The notes under the pieces were generated by a model that worked only from the letters and a program-made list of their open reading frames with translations, did no database searches and had not been told where the DNA came from. A DNA stretch of 64,000 bases from Adenophora triphylla var. japonica (lineage: Eukaryota > Streptophyta > Magnoliopsida > Asterales > Campanulaceae): assembly GCA_022495995.1 (NCBI GenBank), contig JAFEMH010000929.1:1-64000 (forward strand). Reading direction: 5' to 3'. Shown here one piece after another: positions 44,463 to 55,929 of the stretch. Each line of letters starts with the position of its first letter. Position 1 is the stretch's first letter. Position numbers and translations under genes: made by a program.

Positions 44463-45340
44463 GTGGTCGAGAGTACCCGGAACCCGTCTCCCGGTGTCAA
44501 AACAGCAAGGTCCTACCTTCTTCCCAGCTCCGTCACCAGGGACGGTCACAATTCCCCATGGCCAAGTCGGTGGATAACAACGATGGGAACGGGACCTTAC
44601 CCCCAAGAAATTTCCCAACACCGGGACGAAGTTTGGCAGGTCCTTATGGCTATTGAGAAATGTCAAGGTGAGCAACAAGCCTGGATCGAAGGTGCCATGC
44701 ACCACTTCGGAACCTTAGCCACCCAACCACCTCAGGGCTTCCCAAGCCATGATCGCTCCTACGGCCTCTAACGTCTCTCATTGTCTCCCGTAAGTCAACC
44801 TGTTACCCTCGTACGAGCCATGCGGCTATGACGTAAGGCCACAAGACCTTCCGGAGGAAAGCTTGCCCATCCAGCCTCCCGAGGTCCCGGTACCACCGCC
44901 GAACAACGAACACATCTGGTGGGACGTCTCGCGACAGTGCTTGTCTGGAAATGGAATTCCAGGATGCAATGAACGAGGGCCGTCCTCGACGAAAGAAGAA
45001 GCTATCTTCTCAACAAAAACTGAAAAAGAGGTATGAATCTGGTGATCCCACAGTCGGAACCCTTGGAGAACCCTCGGGAAAGTTTGACTACTATGTCATC
45101 TACTCCAAAGAAATCTCCCCGGCCTAGTTCTCGCACAGGCCACGGCAATGTCTGCTCCATGATCACTGGGACGAAGCTTCGCACCGCCACCGAAGGCCCG
45201 AAGGTCCAGATAATCCAACCCCTGTCTTGGGAAGATCTCAAAGCCACTATTGATGCTTCAAGAAAAGCCATGACAAATGAACGAATTGAAATGCGCAACC
45301 GGCCTTACGCCAATCGTGCACCTCCCACTCCGTAAATGGG
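44463..45340 (+). pseudogene. E3 gag remnant
   Basis: Open pieces in more than one frame: 44463-44771 ('QHRDEVWQVLMAIEKCQGEQ', possibly coiled coil) and 45033-45335 ('PLSWEDLKATIDASRKAMTN'). About 44820-44850 reads 'EPCGYDVRP', similar to 'ELCGYVLKP' in E2 gag. I do not see the Retrotrans_gag core or the zinc-knuckle modules that E2 still has, so gag seems internally deleted. Confidence 0.5.
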
Positions 45341-45659
45341 AGAGACAAGCAAAGCCATAAGTCCAGAGGTGAATGTTCGACACGTTCCGGTCAAATCCCA
45401 GTGAATCCTCCACGGACAGGACAAAAGGCCAGCCATACCTGAGCCACGAATTGAAAAGGGGCCCTACGCCAAAGAAGCTGAAACCTTGGACCCAAAGGCT
45501 GAAGATCCTGTCTTGACACAGCTCAAGCGCACTCAAAGCTAACATCTCACTCGGTCCTTACTCACTTCATCTTACCCGCACAAGCTCAAGTTGGAAGAAA
45601 GCCTGGCCCGGACCATGGTTCCCATCACAGTGACACCTGATGAGGCGAGTTCCGTATGA

Positions 45660-46120
45660 TTGGCAACGTCAATTACAAAGCAATATCATCACCTTCACGT
45701 AACTCGATCTTCCAAAATTTGGGGCCGACCACAACGAGCCTCTCTACATAACAGCTCAACCGGACGAGCGCCGTCTCCCTCGGGTGTTGGTAGATGGGGG
45801 ATCATCCATGAACGTCCTTCCAGCCAAAATGATGGATTTGCTAGGGATCAAAGCAACCGATCTAAAGCCCTCGACTCGAGTGCAATCAAGGCATACGACT
45901 CAACATCCCGCCCAGCCTTGGGAATAGCCACCTTGAACCTTTGGTTTGGAAAACAAATGGTCCCGACAGGACTTCCAAGTCATCGACATCCCGATCACAT
46001 TCACTGCCATTACGGGACGCCTGCTACATCGTATCAATGGGGTGGCATCCACTCTCCATCGGTGCGTAAAGTTCGTCCAAGGAACAGATATGACCATCAT
46101 CTACGGCGACAAAGATAGTC
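45660..46120 (+). pseudogene. E3 aspartic protease, frameshifted
   Basis: 'FGADHNEPLYITAQ' (about 45720-45760) leads to the active site 'LVDGGSSMNVLP' with Asp at 45793-45795, then 'MMDLLGIKATDLKPSTRVQ'. Asp-Gly-Gly-Ser in place of Asp-Thr/Ser-Gly is a form I know from plant Ty3 elements. The longest open frame (45660-46118) runs in a different phase, so at least one indel lies near the active-site segment. Confidence 0.8.
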
Positions 46121-47580
46121 ACTGAAAGGACCGATACCAACGGCGTCCCGGTCTTAGAAATCAAACCCGACGATGATGGCATGATGTTAACAGGTTCACC
46201 ATCGAAAGCCCAAAGGCCCAAGTGTGCCACATCGACCTCGCCTTTGATTTGGGACAAGATCCCTCCCCGATGAAAATGATGAAGCACATGAACTACATCC
46301 CGGGGCTCGGTTTGGGAAAACGCCATCATGGCACTCAACGGATCATCAATATCAAAGAACGATACCCCGCACGGCACGGGATACTCTCCTACTCCCGAAC
46401 ACATTGCGGAGGACAAGCGAGCCGCACGTAAACGCTCCACGTATAACAAAAGAGGCTTGCACGCAATCTCCGATCTTCGTCCTTACAGCTTCGACATGAC
46501 CAAGTACTTCACAAGGAAGGCCGGCAACTTGGAAGAAGATCCCAGATAAGGAACAGAGGCGATCGGCGCCAAACAAAGCCGGCCGACAACCATGGACAAG
46601 CTCCAGCAGTAACCTGGCAAGATTCGTAGGCCTCAAGCCAAATCCCGTCCGAAGAGCATTCCTCGACACACCGCCCTCGCCGGATCCACAACCACCACTA
46701 TTCACAGCCAATTTTGGTTCGGGAAAACCCCTCTTTGGCGGAAGAATTCGAAAAACTCTCTCGTCAACACTCCCGCCTTCAACAAGCGGGACGAGTCCGC
46801 ATTCGAGCTAGCAATGCCCAAGACAAAAGCAAGAGACTCCGCGAGACGATGCTTGGGACGAACCACCGCTACACTGCTCTTCAAAGAAGAAATCGAGATG
46901 CCGGATCTAATCGATTTTGTTTCGATAACTCTGTGTTAGCAATGATCGGGAACGGTGACATAAAGCCTTTCAAGCCCCATCTCCTATCAAGCTCATTGCC
47001 ACTCAATAACCGGGCCACATTCTCCTGACCTACCGCGCAAAAAGGACATGATCGAACAACTTGGTCTCGACCCCTCGAGTCCTAGAGTCTAGTGTCAAAA
47101 CTCATCCCGAGTCCATTAGCTTTGAATTTGAGTCTCTCGAGTCATCCGATGGCCTCACGCCAGAAGATTACGAACTCATTGCCAATAATGTATTCCCGTA
47201 TGCTCTTTATGAATGCTTCGATCTTTCCGAGTATCCTCTCATTGCATCTTTAACAACCGATAAATTAACTAACACACAAGAAGTTAATAACGATTCACTT
47301 GATAAAGAAGCGTACACATTAAATGAACAATACATTAAGCACATCTTTAAGCATGTTGTCAAACGAGAGAAAACCGGGCCCAAGCCGCGAGGAGGTTTTA
47401 ACCAAAGTGAATTTGGGAACCGCCGAAGAGCCAAAAGAGACGCAAATCGGAAGTTTCTTCACCGGCACAGAGCAAGACGCATTGACGCACCTTTGCTCAA
47501 AGAGTTCGTGGACGTGTTCGCTTGGTCTTACCGAGACATGCCCGGATTAGATCCAAACATTGTAGAGCACCGATTCCCTT
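46121..47580 (+). pseudogene. E3 linker with G-patch-like motif
   Basis: 'MKMMKHMNYIPGLGLGKRHH' (46270-46329) is a G-patch-like motif, as in E0 at 6622-6580. 47061-47582 is an acidic linker with 'CFDLSEYPLIASLTTDKLTN' homologous to E0, and ends, after a frameshift, in the start of RT ('LLKEFVDVFAWSYRDMPGLD'). 46400-47060 is open in pieces but unrecognised. Confidence 0.65.
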
Positions 47581-48860
47581 GAATCCCGAGGCTAAGCCCA
47601 TCAAGCAAAAGCTACGCCGAATCAAGCCGAGTGGTCTTTACAAGTCAAAGAGGAGATCGAAAAAATGCTCCGCGTCGGCTTCATCGTGGTGATCGAGTAC
47701 CCCACATGGCTCTCCAATATCGTCACGGTCACCAAGGCCAATGGAAAAGTACGCCGTTGCGTGGACTTCCGAGATCTCAACAAAGCAAGTCCCAAGGACG
47801 ATTTTCCACTACCCAACATCGACATGTTGGTAGACACTACGCCCAATTTCGAAGTCAAGTCCTTCGTGGACGGTTTTGCCTTACAATCGATCAAGATGGC
47901 CGAAGAAGACCAAGAAAAGACATTTTCACAACCCCTGGGAACCTATCGCTACACGCAATGCCGTTCGGACTAAAGAACGCTGGGCTACCTACCAACGGGC
48001 AGAACCGCCCTCTTCCACGATATGATCCACAAAGAGATCGAAGTGTACGTCGATGACATGATCGTTCACTCAAAGGGATCGACGGACAACACCTCACGCA
48101 CCCGAGAAAATTCTTCAATCGCCTCCGAAAACACTCAATGAGGCTTAACCCCGCCAAATGCACATTTGGGGTTAGCCGAGGCAAGGTTTTGGGATACATG
48201 GTCACCGAGAGAGGCATCGAGGTGGATCCTCAAAAGATCAAAGCTATCATCGAAATGAGACCACCGCAAACTCGGATGAGGTGAAAAGCTTCATGGGCCG
48301 CCCGCAATATATCGCCCGCTTCGTCAACCAATTGACCTCTATGTGCGAGCCAATCTTCAAGCCGATGAAGAAGAACGCCGACATCGAATGGAACTCGTAA
48401 TGCCAAGATGCCTTTGAAAAATAAAGCATACCTTGTGAGTCCTCCGATTCTCTCGTCCTCCCCACGAGGAAAAGCCACCGTTGCTATACCTAATCGTGAC
48501 CGACACCGCAGCTGGAGCCATGCTCGTCAAGAAAAGAAAGAGTCACGGGTCGAAACGCCATCTACTTCGTCGGCCGAAAGTTTCAAGGCAGCGAACTCAA
48601 TTACTCATCCTCGAGAAAACCTGCGCAGCCTGTATGGGTTGTCGGGAAACTACGGCACTACATGCACCGCACACGCACACTTGGTTTCCAAAATGGACCC
48701 ACCAAGTACCTCTTCGACAAACCATCTCTCGTCAATGAGGCTCGCCAAATGGTCTTTCTTCCCGGCGGAATTTGACATCAAGTACGTAAACCAAAATCAA
48801 TCAAGGGACGGGCCATGGCCGAACAACCGCCGATTTCCCAACCGACGAGGCTCGAGGCCC
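47494..48860 (+). pseudogene. E3 reverse transcriptase and first RNase H, frameshifted
   Basis: In order: 'EFVDVFAWSYRDMPGLDP' (about 47500-47553); 'WLSNIVTVTKANGKVRRCVD' (about 47707-47766); 'DLNKASPKDDFPLPNID' (47773-47823); 'PLGTYRYTQ' (47933-47959); the YVDD catalytic box, intact at 48046-48057 but in a different frame from the preceding ORF; the thumb 'VSRGKVLGYMVTERGIEVDP' (about 48172-48230); and the first RNase H word 'YLIVTDTAAGAML' (about 48487-48525). Frame changes occur at about 47580, 47970, 48080, 48280 and 48470. Confidence 0.88.
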
Positions 48861-48879
48861 TGAACCACAATTTCCAGAC

Positions 48880-49290
48880 GAGGGAATCTTCGCAATCGAA
48901 GGCGAAAACCGATGGCAACTGTTCTTTGACGGAGCGGCCAACCAAAAGGGAAACGGCATCGGTATGCTCTTGGTGGATCCCAAGGACGAGCACACCCCAA
49001 TTGCTATAAAGCTCAATTTCGAGGTAACCAACAATGCCGCCGAATATGAAGCTCGCGCCGCCGGACTACAAGCCGCACTCGAGAGGAATGTCCAGAACTC
49101 GAAGTTTATGGGGACTCACCTTGATCATCAACCAAGTCTCCAACAAGTGGAAAACCATAGACCCGGGCTTGCAAAAATACCATGCCTGCATAGAGGACCT
49201 CATCACACAATTCGAAGAGGTCACCTTCCATTACTTGCCAAGAGACCGAAACAGGTTTGCAGATGCCTTAGCCACCTTGGCTTCCCTTGT
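48880..49290 (+). pseudogene. E3 second RNase H (Tat-type)
   Basis: 'WQLFFDGAANQKGNGIGMLL' (about 48911-48970) carries the first Asp. 'NNAAEYEA' (about 49030-49053) gives the Glu, 'YGDS' (about 49107-49118) the second Asp, and 'RFADALATLAS' (about 49255-49287) the last Asp. One base seems missing just after YGDS, because the following 'LIINQVSNKWK' is in another frame. This extra RNase H next to integrase is the diagnostic Tat feature. Confidence 0.85.
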
Positions 49291-50660
49291 GGAAATCCCC
49301 GAAGGAAAAGCAATCAAACCCTTCAAAGTCGGACGAAAGGAAGTTCCTGCCTACTGTTGTGAGATCGAACCGGAACCTAAGCCCGTCAATGAGCCATGGT
49401 ATAACCAGATCTTCCAATACCTCAAGAGCGGGGAAACCACCTTCATGAACAAGGAAGGTCAACACACAGAAGGGGTCAAAACCAAGAGCATCATGGCCCT
49501 AAAACGCCTTGCCTCTCACTTCGTCATCCTCGGGGACATGTTATACAAGAAACGCTACCATGGGCCACTCCTACGCTGCGTCAGCCAAGAAGAAGCAGAC
49601 AAGTTCATGAACGAAGTCCACAACGGGGCTTGCGGTCCCCACATGAATGCCAGAGCCCTGATGCAAATCATTCTCAGGATGGGCTACTACTGGATCTCCA
49701 TGGAGGCAGATTGCATCCACTTTGTCCGAAGCTGCGACAAGTGCCAACGGTTCTCCAACCTCAATCATCTGCCACCCCACGATCTCTACTGCATGACTAC
49801 ACCTTGGCCCTTTGCCACTTGGGGAATTGACGTCATCGGGAAAATCGCTCCGCCAGCAAAGAACGGTCACGAGTTCATCTTAGTAGCCATCGACTACTTC
49901 ACCAAATGGGTCGAAGCCAAGTCCTACAAGGTACTCACCTCCAAGAAGGTCGCACATTTCCTCAAGGAAAACATCATATGCCGATACGGCATCCCAAATG
50001 AGGTCATATCAGACAACGGCTCACACTTCGAAGGGGAATTCGGCTGCATCACTGGCTGAATTCAAGATCACACGTCACAAATCTTCTCCCTACCGGCCAC
50101 AAACAAACGGCGCCGTGGAAGCAAAGCAAACAAAACCCTCGAACGGATCATCCGAAAAGTGACCACCCGAGGACAAGATTGGCCCGAGAAGCCGCACCTT
50201 GCACTTTGGGGCTATCGCACATCCCGTAATGCCCACGGGAGAAACCCCATTTGCCCCGACATACGGGATGGAAGCGCCCTTCCCATCGAGCTAGAAATTC
50301 CCTCACTCCGAGTCTTTGCTGGAAAATGACATCAACGAAGTCGAATGGCTCAAGCCGACATGACGAATTGGCTCGCTAGATGAGCGACGACTAAAGGCCA
50401 TGGAACACGTCCGAGCCTATCAAAGCAGATGGCTAGAGCTTTCGACAAGAAAGTCAAATCCCGAGACATCGTGGAAGGTGACCTTGTACTCAAAGAAAAG
50501 CCTCCCACTCGAACCAACCCACTGGAAAATGGGAACCCACATGGATCGGCCCTTTCGTGGCTCAAAAGATCTTCTCCTGAGGCGCCATGAAGCTAACGTA
50601 CCTAGACGGCAATCCCTTCATGAATCCAAATAACGGAAGCAAACTTCGCAGATACTTCGC
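49291..50660 (+). pseudogene. E3 integrase, frameshifted near its C terminus
   Basis: Mostly one open frame to 50059. Zinc finger 'EVHNGACGPHMNA' with 'CIHFVRSCDKCQ' (49612-49750). Catalytic Asp at 49829-49831 ('WGIDVIG') and 50012-50014 ('ISDNGSHF'). Glu at 50118-50120 ('TNGAVEA'), 35 residues further on as in the D,D35E family, but after a frameshift at about 50040. 'LALWGYRTSRNAHG' and 'AMEHVRAYQSRW' are typical plant Ty3 C-terminal words. The tail ends near 50660. Confidence 0.88.
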
Positions 50661-51391
50661 CCGAAGAAGAACAATCGTGCATCTCTTGGCACTCCATGTA
50701 GTGTCGAACTACGCAGACTGAGCCCTCTAGTCCTGGGGAACGTAGGCAACCTTAATTGGTCCGGTCTAAAAATACACAAAAAGTCAAAAGTTTGAATGTC
50801 AACCAAGACCTCCATCAAGCTCCGCACTTTTCAAGAACACGCCCCAGCCACCTTGACCAAGTCAAACGACGGCGGCAACATCAAAGGACATCCAAGGGTC
50901 ACTCAAAGATCAAACGACTGACTCATGTCTACTTCCAAGCCAGGGGCTTGTCTTCGCCCTCACGCGCTTCAAAAAAAAAAAAAGAGAGCTCGAGCAAGGG
51001 CTCACAAAAAAAAAACAATAAATAAAAGAAGCCCAAGCAGAAGCTGCGAAATTGAGGTCAAGAGCCCGACGCCAACAAGAGGCAAGGAAGCTACGGAAAA
51101 GACCGTCAAAACGACTTGTCGTGGAGCATTCAACCTCTCGCCCAAGCACAAAGCCTCAAGAAAGGGGATTGCCGTCGTGGCCTGCATCGCTTCACCCGCA
51201 AATGCAATGTAAAAGTCCAAAGATGGACACCGACAAAGTGCACAAATGTAGCAAAGGCAAACAAAAGATCTTGCGTCTCGACAAAGCTTTAAAAGTAAAT
51301 CACAAATCACTAACGGTTACAACATTTCTTGATGAGTTCAAGCACGGTCTACTCTCAAGTTCACAACATGCTAAAAGACAGCTTAATACAT
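50661..51391 (+). other. E3 post-pol non-coding segment
   Basis: The 'GAACTACGCAGACTGAGCCC...GGGGAACGTAGGCAACC' block at 50704-50765 is shared with E2 and E0. CTTGACCAAGTCAAACGACGG (50852) is shared with E2. A-rich runs occur near 50980 and 51010. No gene supported. Confidence 0.5.
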
Positions 51392-52953
51392 TTAACTAAT
51401 AATGTGTTTGCAATGCAATGAATGGATACCTAGGAGGTCATTCCGCGCCATCTGCGCTTGTCCCCTCGCCATTCTTTCCTTTCTTCCCTCGTCCCCGACG
51501 AGTCTTCTTTCGCTCCACGTGAACCAACTCTGCGTCTCTCGCCCGAGATCCGGGGTCCTCCCCGTAGAGTCAAATAATCCAAGAGCTCTCGGGGCTTCAT
51601 TCGCCCGTGCTTCGGCTCGGATCTCCTCCTCGCGAGTCCCGCAAAAGAGGACCTCTCCCCGTCGCCGGTCAACTCTAGTCTCGTAGTCAAACAAAGTGTC
51701 TCCCGTCACATCCAAAGGGTCGACTGTGCTTCGGCACTCCTAAGGCAATAGCTACTACGGCAACCGGGTCCTGCATCCGCTGCACGCCGCTTTCCAAGAC
51801 CACCTGGGACTCGCCCAACACGCCGCTCATACCAAAGCCGATACCGAGTCGCCAACACAACGCTTCCCCCGACGCCTAAGGAGTACCACAGAGGGAAAGC
51901 GGAATACTTCCATACCCTCGTACAATACAAGAAGGCACCTCGGAGCCGCCATACAAAGAGGAACTACCTCCGCAGAGCAAGGTCATCCTGCCCCAACAAA
52001 GGCTCCTCGCTTCATCCCAAACCGCCGGAAACAAGCGACGGAATATAGAAGGAGGACCAAGACAAACCTGGAACTCGACAACGTAGGACCCTTCCCGCAA
52101 GATCCTCCCGGTCTCAATCCTCCAAAGGCGGAACCCACCAAATGGATCTCGATGCGTACTAAGCCGTGCCATCCATCTCTCCCAGCGGATCGATCCATAT
52201 CCAACACAAGAGGTCGCTGAGCAAATGACCACGGGCTAAACGACGTCGGAGCCTCGAACATGGCTCGAAGTCTCTCTCGCAGCCCACAAGGTGAGCAAAG
52301 CGGGGCTTCCCTCTCATAAAACGATCCCCGCCGCGTACGGCCGATACCATGAAGAGTCTCCCCAAAGACCAACGGGACAATATCCTCTCCGCTCTGCAAA
52401 GGCCCTACCACATCTAGCAAAGCGCCATCACAAATGCCAAGGGAACTAACTGTAAAAGCTGTCGCCATCACGCACAAGGCAAATACATCCCAAGAGACGT
52501 CACTCATCATCAACCATGAACCGCTCCGGCAGCTCGTAAATGTCGATATGACCCGAATCAAGGATCATGCCCGCACTTCTTCCAACGAAGTACGAAGAAA
52601 GTCTCGCAAGCTTCACGCTCACAAAGAAGACCACCAACCAAAGGAAGCGAGATGGCCTCCACCTCCGGTCCTCCAATCAAAGCCCGAAAATCTTCAAAAG
52701 TGGGCACCATTTCATTGTAGGAGAAACAAGACACGTGCCTCCTAACATCCTGCAACTTCGCGGCAGCCCGCAACAAATCCCAATCAGAACCAACTCCTTA
52801 AAAGACCAAACCGAGCAAAGACGAAACCTTACCTCGAAAGCTCGTCTCGATGCCTCATACGGCGCCGCATCCACGTTTTCAACCGCTCAAGGAAGTGTGC
52901 TTGCCTCTCCGCGAAAGCCTCGGCAAAATTCTAGGGACATACGAAGAATCCAT
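51392..52953 (-). pseudogene. E3 antisense DUF7745-like protein, frameshifted
   Basis: Minus strand, about 520 codons in pieces, start near ATG 52953 ('MDSSYVPRILPR'). 'SVWSFKELV' (about 52817-52790), 'VRRHVSCFSYNEMVPTFEDF' (about 52745-52690) and 'ALIGGPEVEAISLPL' match the E1 copy ('RRHVFCFSYNEVVPTVEEF', 'LLGGPEVEDIAIPL'). 'SWDVFALCVMATAF', 'GEDIVPLVFGETLHG' (52380-52340), 'WKYSAFP' (about 51910) and 'GDTLFDYET' (about 51700) match in the same order. It belongs to the plant DUF7745 group as I recall it; function unknown. It lies downstream of pol on the opposite strand, with a palindrome pair about 120-165 bp before its start. Confidence 0.6.
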
Positions 52954-53072
52954 GGCAAAAATGGAGGTTCCTAGAGAAAATGGGGAAGAAAGCTCGAAAA
53001 TGGCCGCAAATGGGGAAATGAGGAAGAACCGTGCACTTTGGAAAGCATTTATGTCCTTCCCAAAGCAAGGTT

Positions 53073-53117
53073 GGTCCGTACGGACCTCTTTTGCATGCTA
53101 GGTATGTCCGTACGGAC
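53073..53117 (-). promoter_or_regulatory. E3 palindrome pair upstream of the antisense DUF7745-like gene
   Basis: GGTCCGTACGGACC (53073-53086) and GTCCGTACGGAC (53106-53117), 32 bp apart centre to centre. The spacer CTCTTTTGCATGCTAGGTA is close to the spacer CTCTTTGCATGCAAGAT of the LTR pair at 42052-42095. The whole 45-bp module is thus present both in the LTR promoter and here. 52954-53399 is otherwise non-coding. Confidence 0.7.
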
Positions 53118-53399
53118 CTCCTTGCAATCATGACCCATTTCCCAAAGAAACAAGATAACAACCACTGTCCTCAAGCAAACCTTGCTCCAAACCGCCCAAA
53201 CACTGCCAAAGCCATTCCCGGCAAACATACACTACCCACAAACGCACTCTCACTCACGTGGCATGCACAAAAATAATAATAATAATAGCAACAATTTCTA
53301 GGACAAATCCTGAATCCCAAAAATGACATTACATCTTAAAATAAAATGCCGTTTGCCGTGCAAATACGAGTGTTTTATTACGTACATCAAATGTCTCGT

Positions 53400-55060
53400 T
53401 GCTAAACAAAAAAGAGGGAAAGCAAATGAATACTAATCGACTCCTCAAGATCATCATCCTCGCCAAGGTCCTCCAGAGAGAAGTCGGGCATCCCCGTGAA
53501 CTCGCCCGCCACGTCCTCGTCATCGAGTACCGAGCCCCGCCGAGGCTGCCACTCAAAGTAATCAAGGATCAAATCCGACGAAAGGATCGAAGAAAGAAGG
53601 CTCGAGGATCCTCACCCCGTGCGCCCTGCGGAGGGAAGAACTGATAAAAGGGCTGCTCCTCGGCCCCGGAGCTCCCGAAGACGCCCCAAAGATCCATGCT
53701 ATGCCGCCTCGAAGGTCCCTCCCGCCGGCTCTGGCTCGGCTCTAGGCGGAGGAACGTCTACAAAATGCCTCGAAGGCATAGGCTCGTACGCCGGCACGCG
53801 TCGCGAAGACCGGCAAGACATCTTCGACGCCATCTTCTTCGCAAACGACCTCATCGCCACATAACGGCGAGTCAACATATCATAGGCTCTCCCCTGACTC
53901 GCACAAGCAAATAGCCAAGGAAACGCTCAAGAATACGGTTATACTCAACAACAAAAAGAGAAAAATACGTAAAAGATGCCAAGATGGAAAAGAGTCGCAC
54001 ACTCACCGATCTATCGGGGTCCACTCGTATGCAAGCAGAGCTCGCTCCGAACGGGCATGTACACCCTCCTCCTCGACCCGTCCCCGCGGACGTACGTGAA
54101 ATCCGGTCCCGGCATCGGAACCTCTCGGGAGCTCGCGGCCGCCTCTCTCTCCCGCGCGCACTGGGCGTCCTCGCCTTCCTCCTCACGAAGGCCCCGTACT
54201 CCTCGCCGTATAAAATGAACTCCTCGGCGCCGACACCGCCAAGGTACCTCTCGAAGTCAAGCACGTCCATGTCCCGGAGTCAAGCATCCCAAAGGGAGGG
54301 TCCCTCGGAGCCACGGGAAGCACAGGGCCATGCCGCGTAAGACTCGCTCCCCAGTACATGGCGTCACAAGTCAAGCCTCGCGGCATCTTCCGCCGTCTGT
54401 CGCCTCGGGAGCCCCCTCGAACTCATCTCCCTCATACCGAGTCCACGGGAACAAAACGAACCCCTCCGGCTACCCCTCTCCAGGCGGCTCCCGCACATCC
54501 CGTAGGCGATGGTGAGCTTCCCCACGCTAGTCCTCCTCTTCCTCGCCGTACGAGCCCGGCCAACATAGCGGGATACGCAGCCAACGGCCCGGATCTCTAT
54601 CCCACGGGAAGCACTGAAAAATCTCGTAGAACCACACCTGTGACAAAAACAGAAAAGGCTCAGTGCAAAAGAAAACGGAGAAATGACAAGTTGATAAATC
54701 AAAGACAGCAATAAACTCATACCTCCAAAGCAAAGTCAAAACAGGCCAATGAGCTGGCCACACCCCGGCTAAACCGGTCCAAAGAAAAGTAGAGCTCGAC
54801 CAAGCCTGCCTCGCCCCAAGCGATATCACAAACCCTCTCCAGATCAATCAAGCTCTCCAACAAAGCAAAGGGAGCCGCAGTCGCGTGGTTCGAGAACAAA
54901 GTCTCGGACAAGGTCTGAAACCATAAAAAGGAGCGCGCCCGCTCCGCCGTCACCCGGCCGGTACCCGAACATAGGCCCGTCTTGGCCGTGATCTCGCCCA
55001 CTTCAACGGCAACGCAACCACCGCGGCCAGCGTAAGACCGGTCCTCGCCCACTTCAACGG
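53400..55060 (-). pseudogene. E3 antisense PMD gene, N-terminally truncated
   Basis: Minus strand. 'RARSFLWFQTLSETLF' and 'WGEAGLVELYFSLDRFSRG' (about 54960-54750) match the E1R PMD ('GEAGLAELYFALDRYSRK'). An intron is likely at about 54642-54723: donor GGTATGAG and acceptor CACAG before GTGTGG, which aligns with TTTCGCAG before GTGTAGG in E1R. 'LTCDAMYWGASLTRHG' (about 54378) matches 'LSCDVYYLGERVTRQHG'. 'FTYVRGDGSRRRVYMP' (about 54100) is followed by a second donor, GTGAGTG. An acidic tail, 'LDDEDVAGEFTGMPDFSLED', ends near 53400. The PMD N-terminal core is missing; the tandem array starting at about 55028 takes its place. Confidence 0.7.
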
Positions 55061-55400
55061 CAAATCAACCACCGGCCGTCAGCGTAAGACCGGACCTCGC
55101 CCACTTCAACGGCAAATCAACCACCGGCCGTCAGCGTAAGACCGGACCTCGCCCACTTCAACGGCAAATCAACCACCGGCCATCAGCGTAAGACCGGTCC
55201 TCGCCCACTTCAACGGCAAATCAACCACCGGCCATCAGCGTAAGACCGGTCCTCGCCCACTTCAACGGCAAATCAACCACCGGCCGTCAAGCGTAAGACC
55301 GGACCTCGCCACGCTAGCGGCAAATCAACCACCGGCCGTCAAGCGTAAGACCGGTCCTCGCCCACTCCAACGGCAATTCAAGAAGCTCAACGGTAATTCA
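55028..55400 (+). repeat. About 54-bp tandem array grown from PMD coding sequence
   Basis: Seven copies of CCTCGCCCACTTCAACGGCA followed by AATCAACCACCGGCC and GTCAGCGTAAGACCGG. The first unit (54985-55040) overlaps the 5' end of the truncated E3 PMD gene, where its minus strand is read as protein ('GEDRSYAGRGGCVAVEV'). Degenerate single copies continue to about 55850 among unique sequence. Confidence 0.85.
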
Positions 55401-55929
55401 AGAAGGAGCCAACACCTCCCAGCACGAATCCCAAGGCACGAGACGCCTCCAAACGCTCAACGACAACTCAACCACAGGAGGTCCGAAGTTATCTTCCCAA
55501 CAGAAAAGGGCCCCTACAAGGTCATGCATCCCCAGCAATTCAAGCACCGGCAGTCAGATGTAAGCCCGAACTTCGCCCACTTCAACGGCAGCGCAAGCAC
55601 CGGCCATCAAAGTAAGCCCGAGCTCCTCCCCCCCAACAAGTCAAAGGGAAGTCATGCAAGACTGCATATCCTCAAAGACCGACCATCATCCTTGCCCACT
55701 CAACGGCAAAACAAGCACGCGAAGGAGCCAACACCTCCGAGTACAAGTCCCAAGGCACGAAGCGCCTCCCAAAACGCCAAATGGTGAAGCAATCATCGGC
55801 CATCATCCTTGCCCACTTCAACGGCAGCTCAAGCACCGGCAGTCATCGTAAGTCCGACTTTCTACATCAACATGCAAAAAACGCAAATGGCATCTACGCC
55901 TCTCGAATCACAAGGCGGCCGCTCCACAC

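Noticed and set aside
53619..54720. Plus-strand ORFs of 80-118 codons within 53619-54720
   Set aside because: They are shadows of the minus-strand PMD gene in GC-rich DNA.
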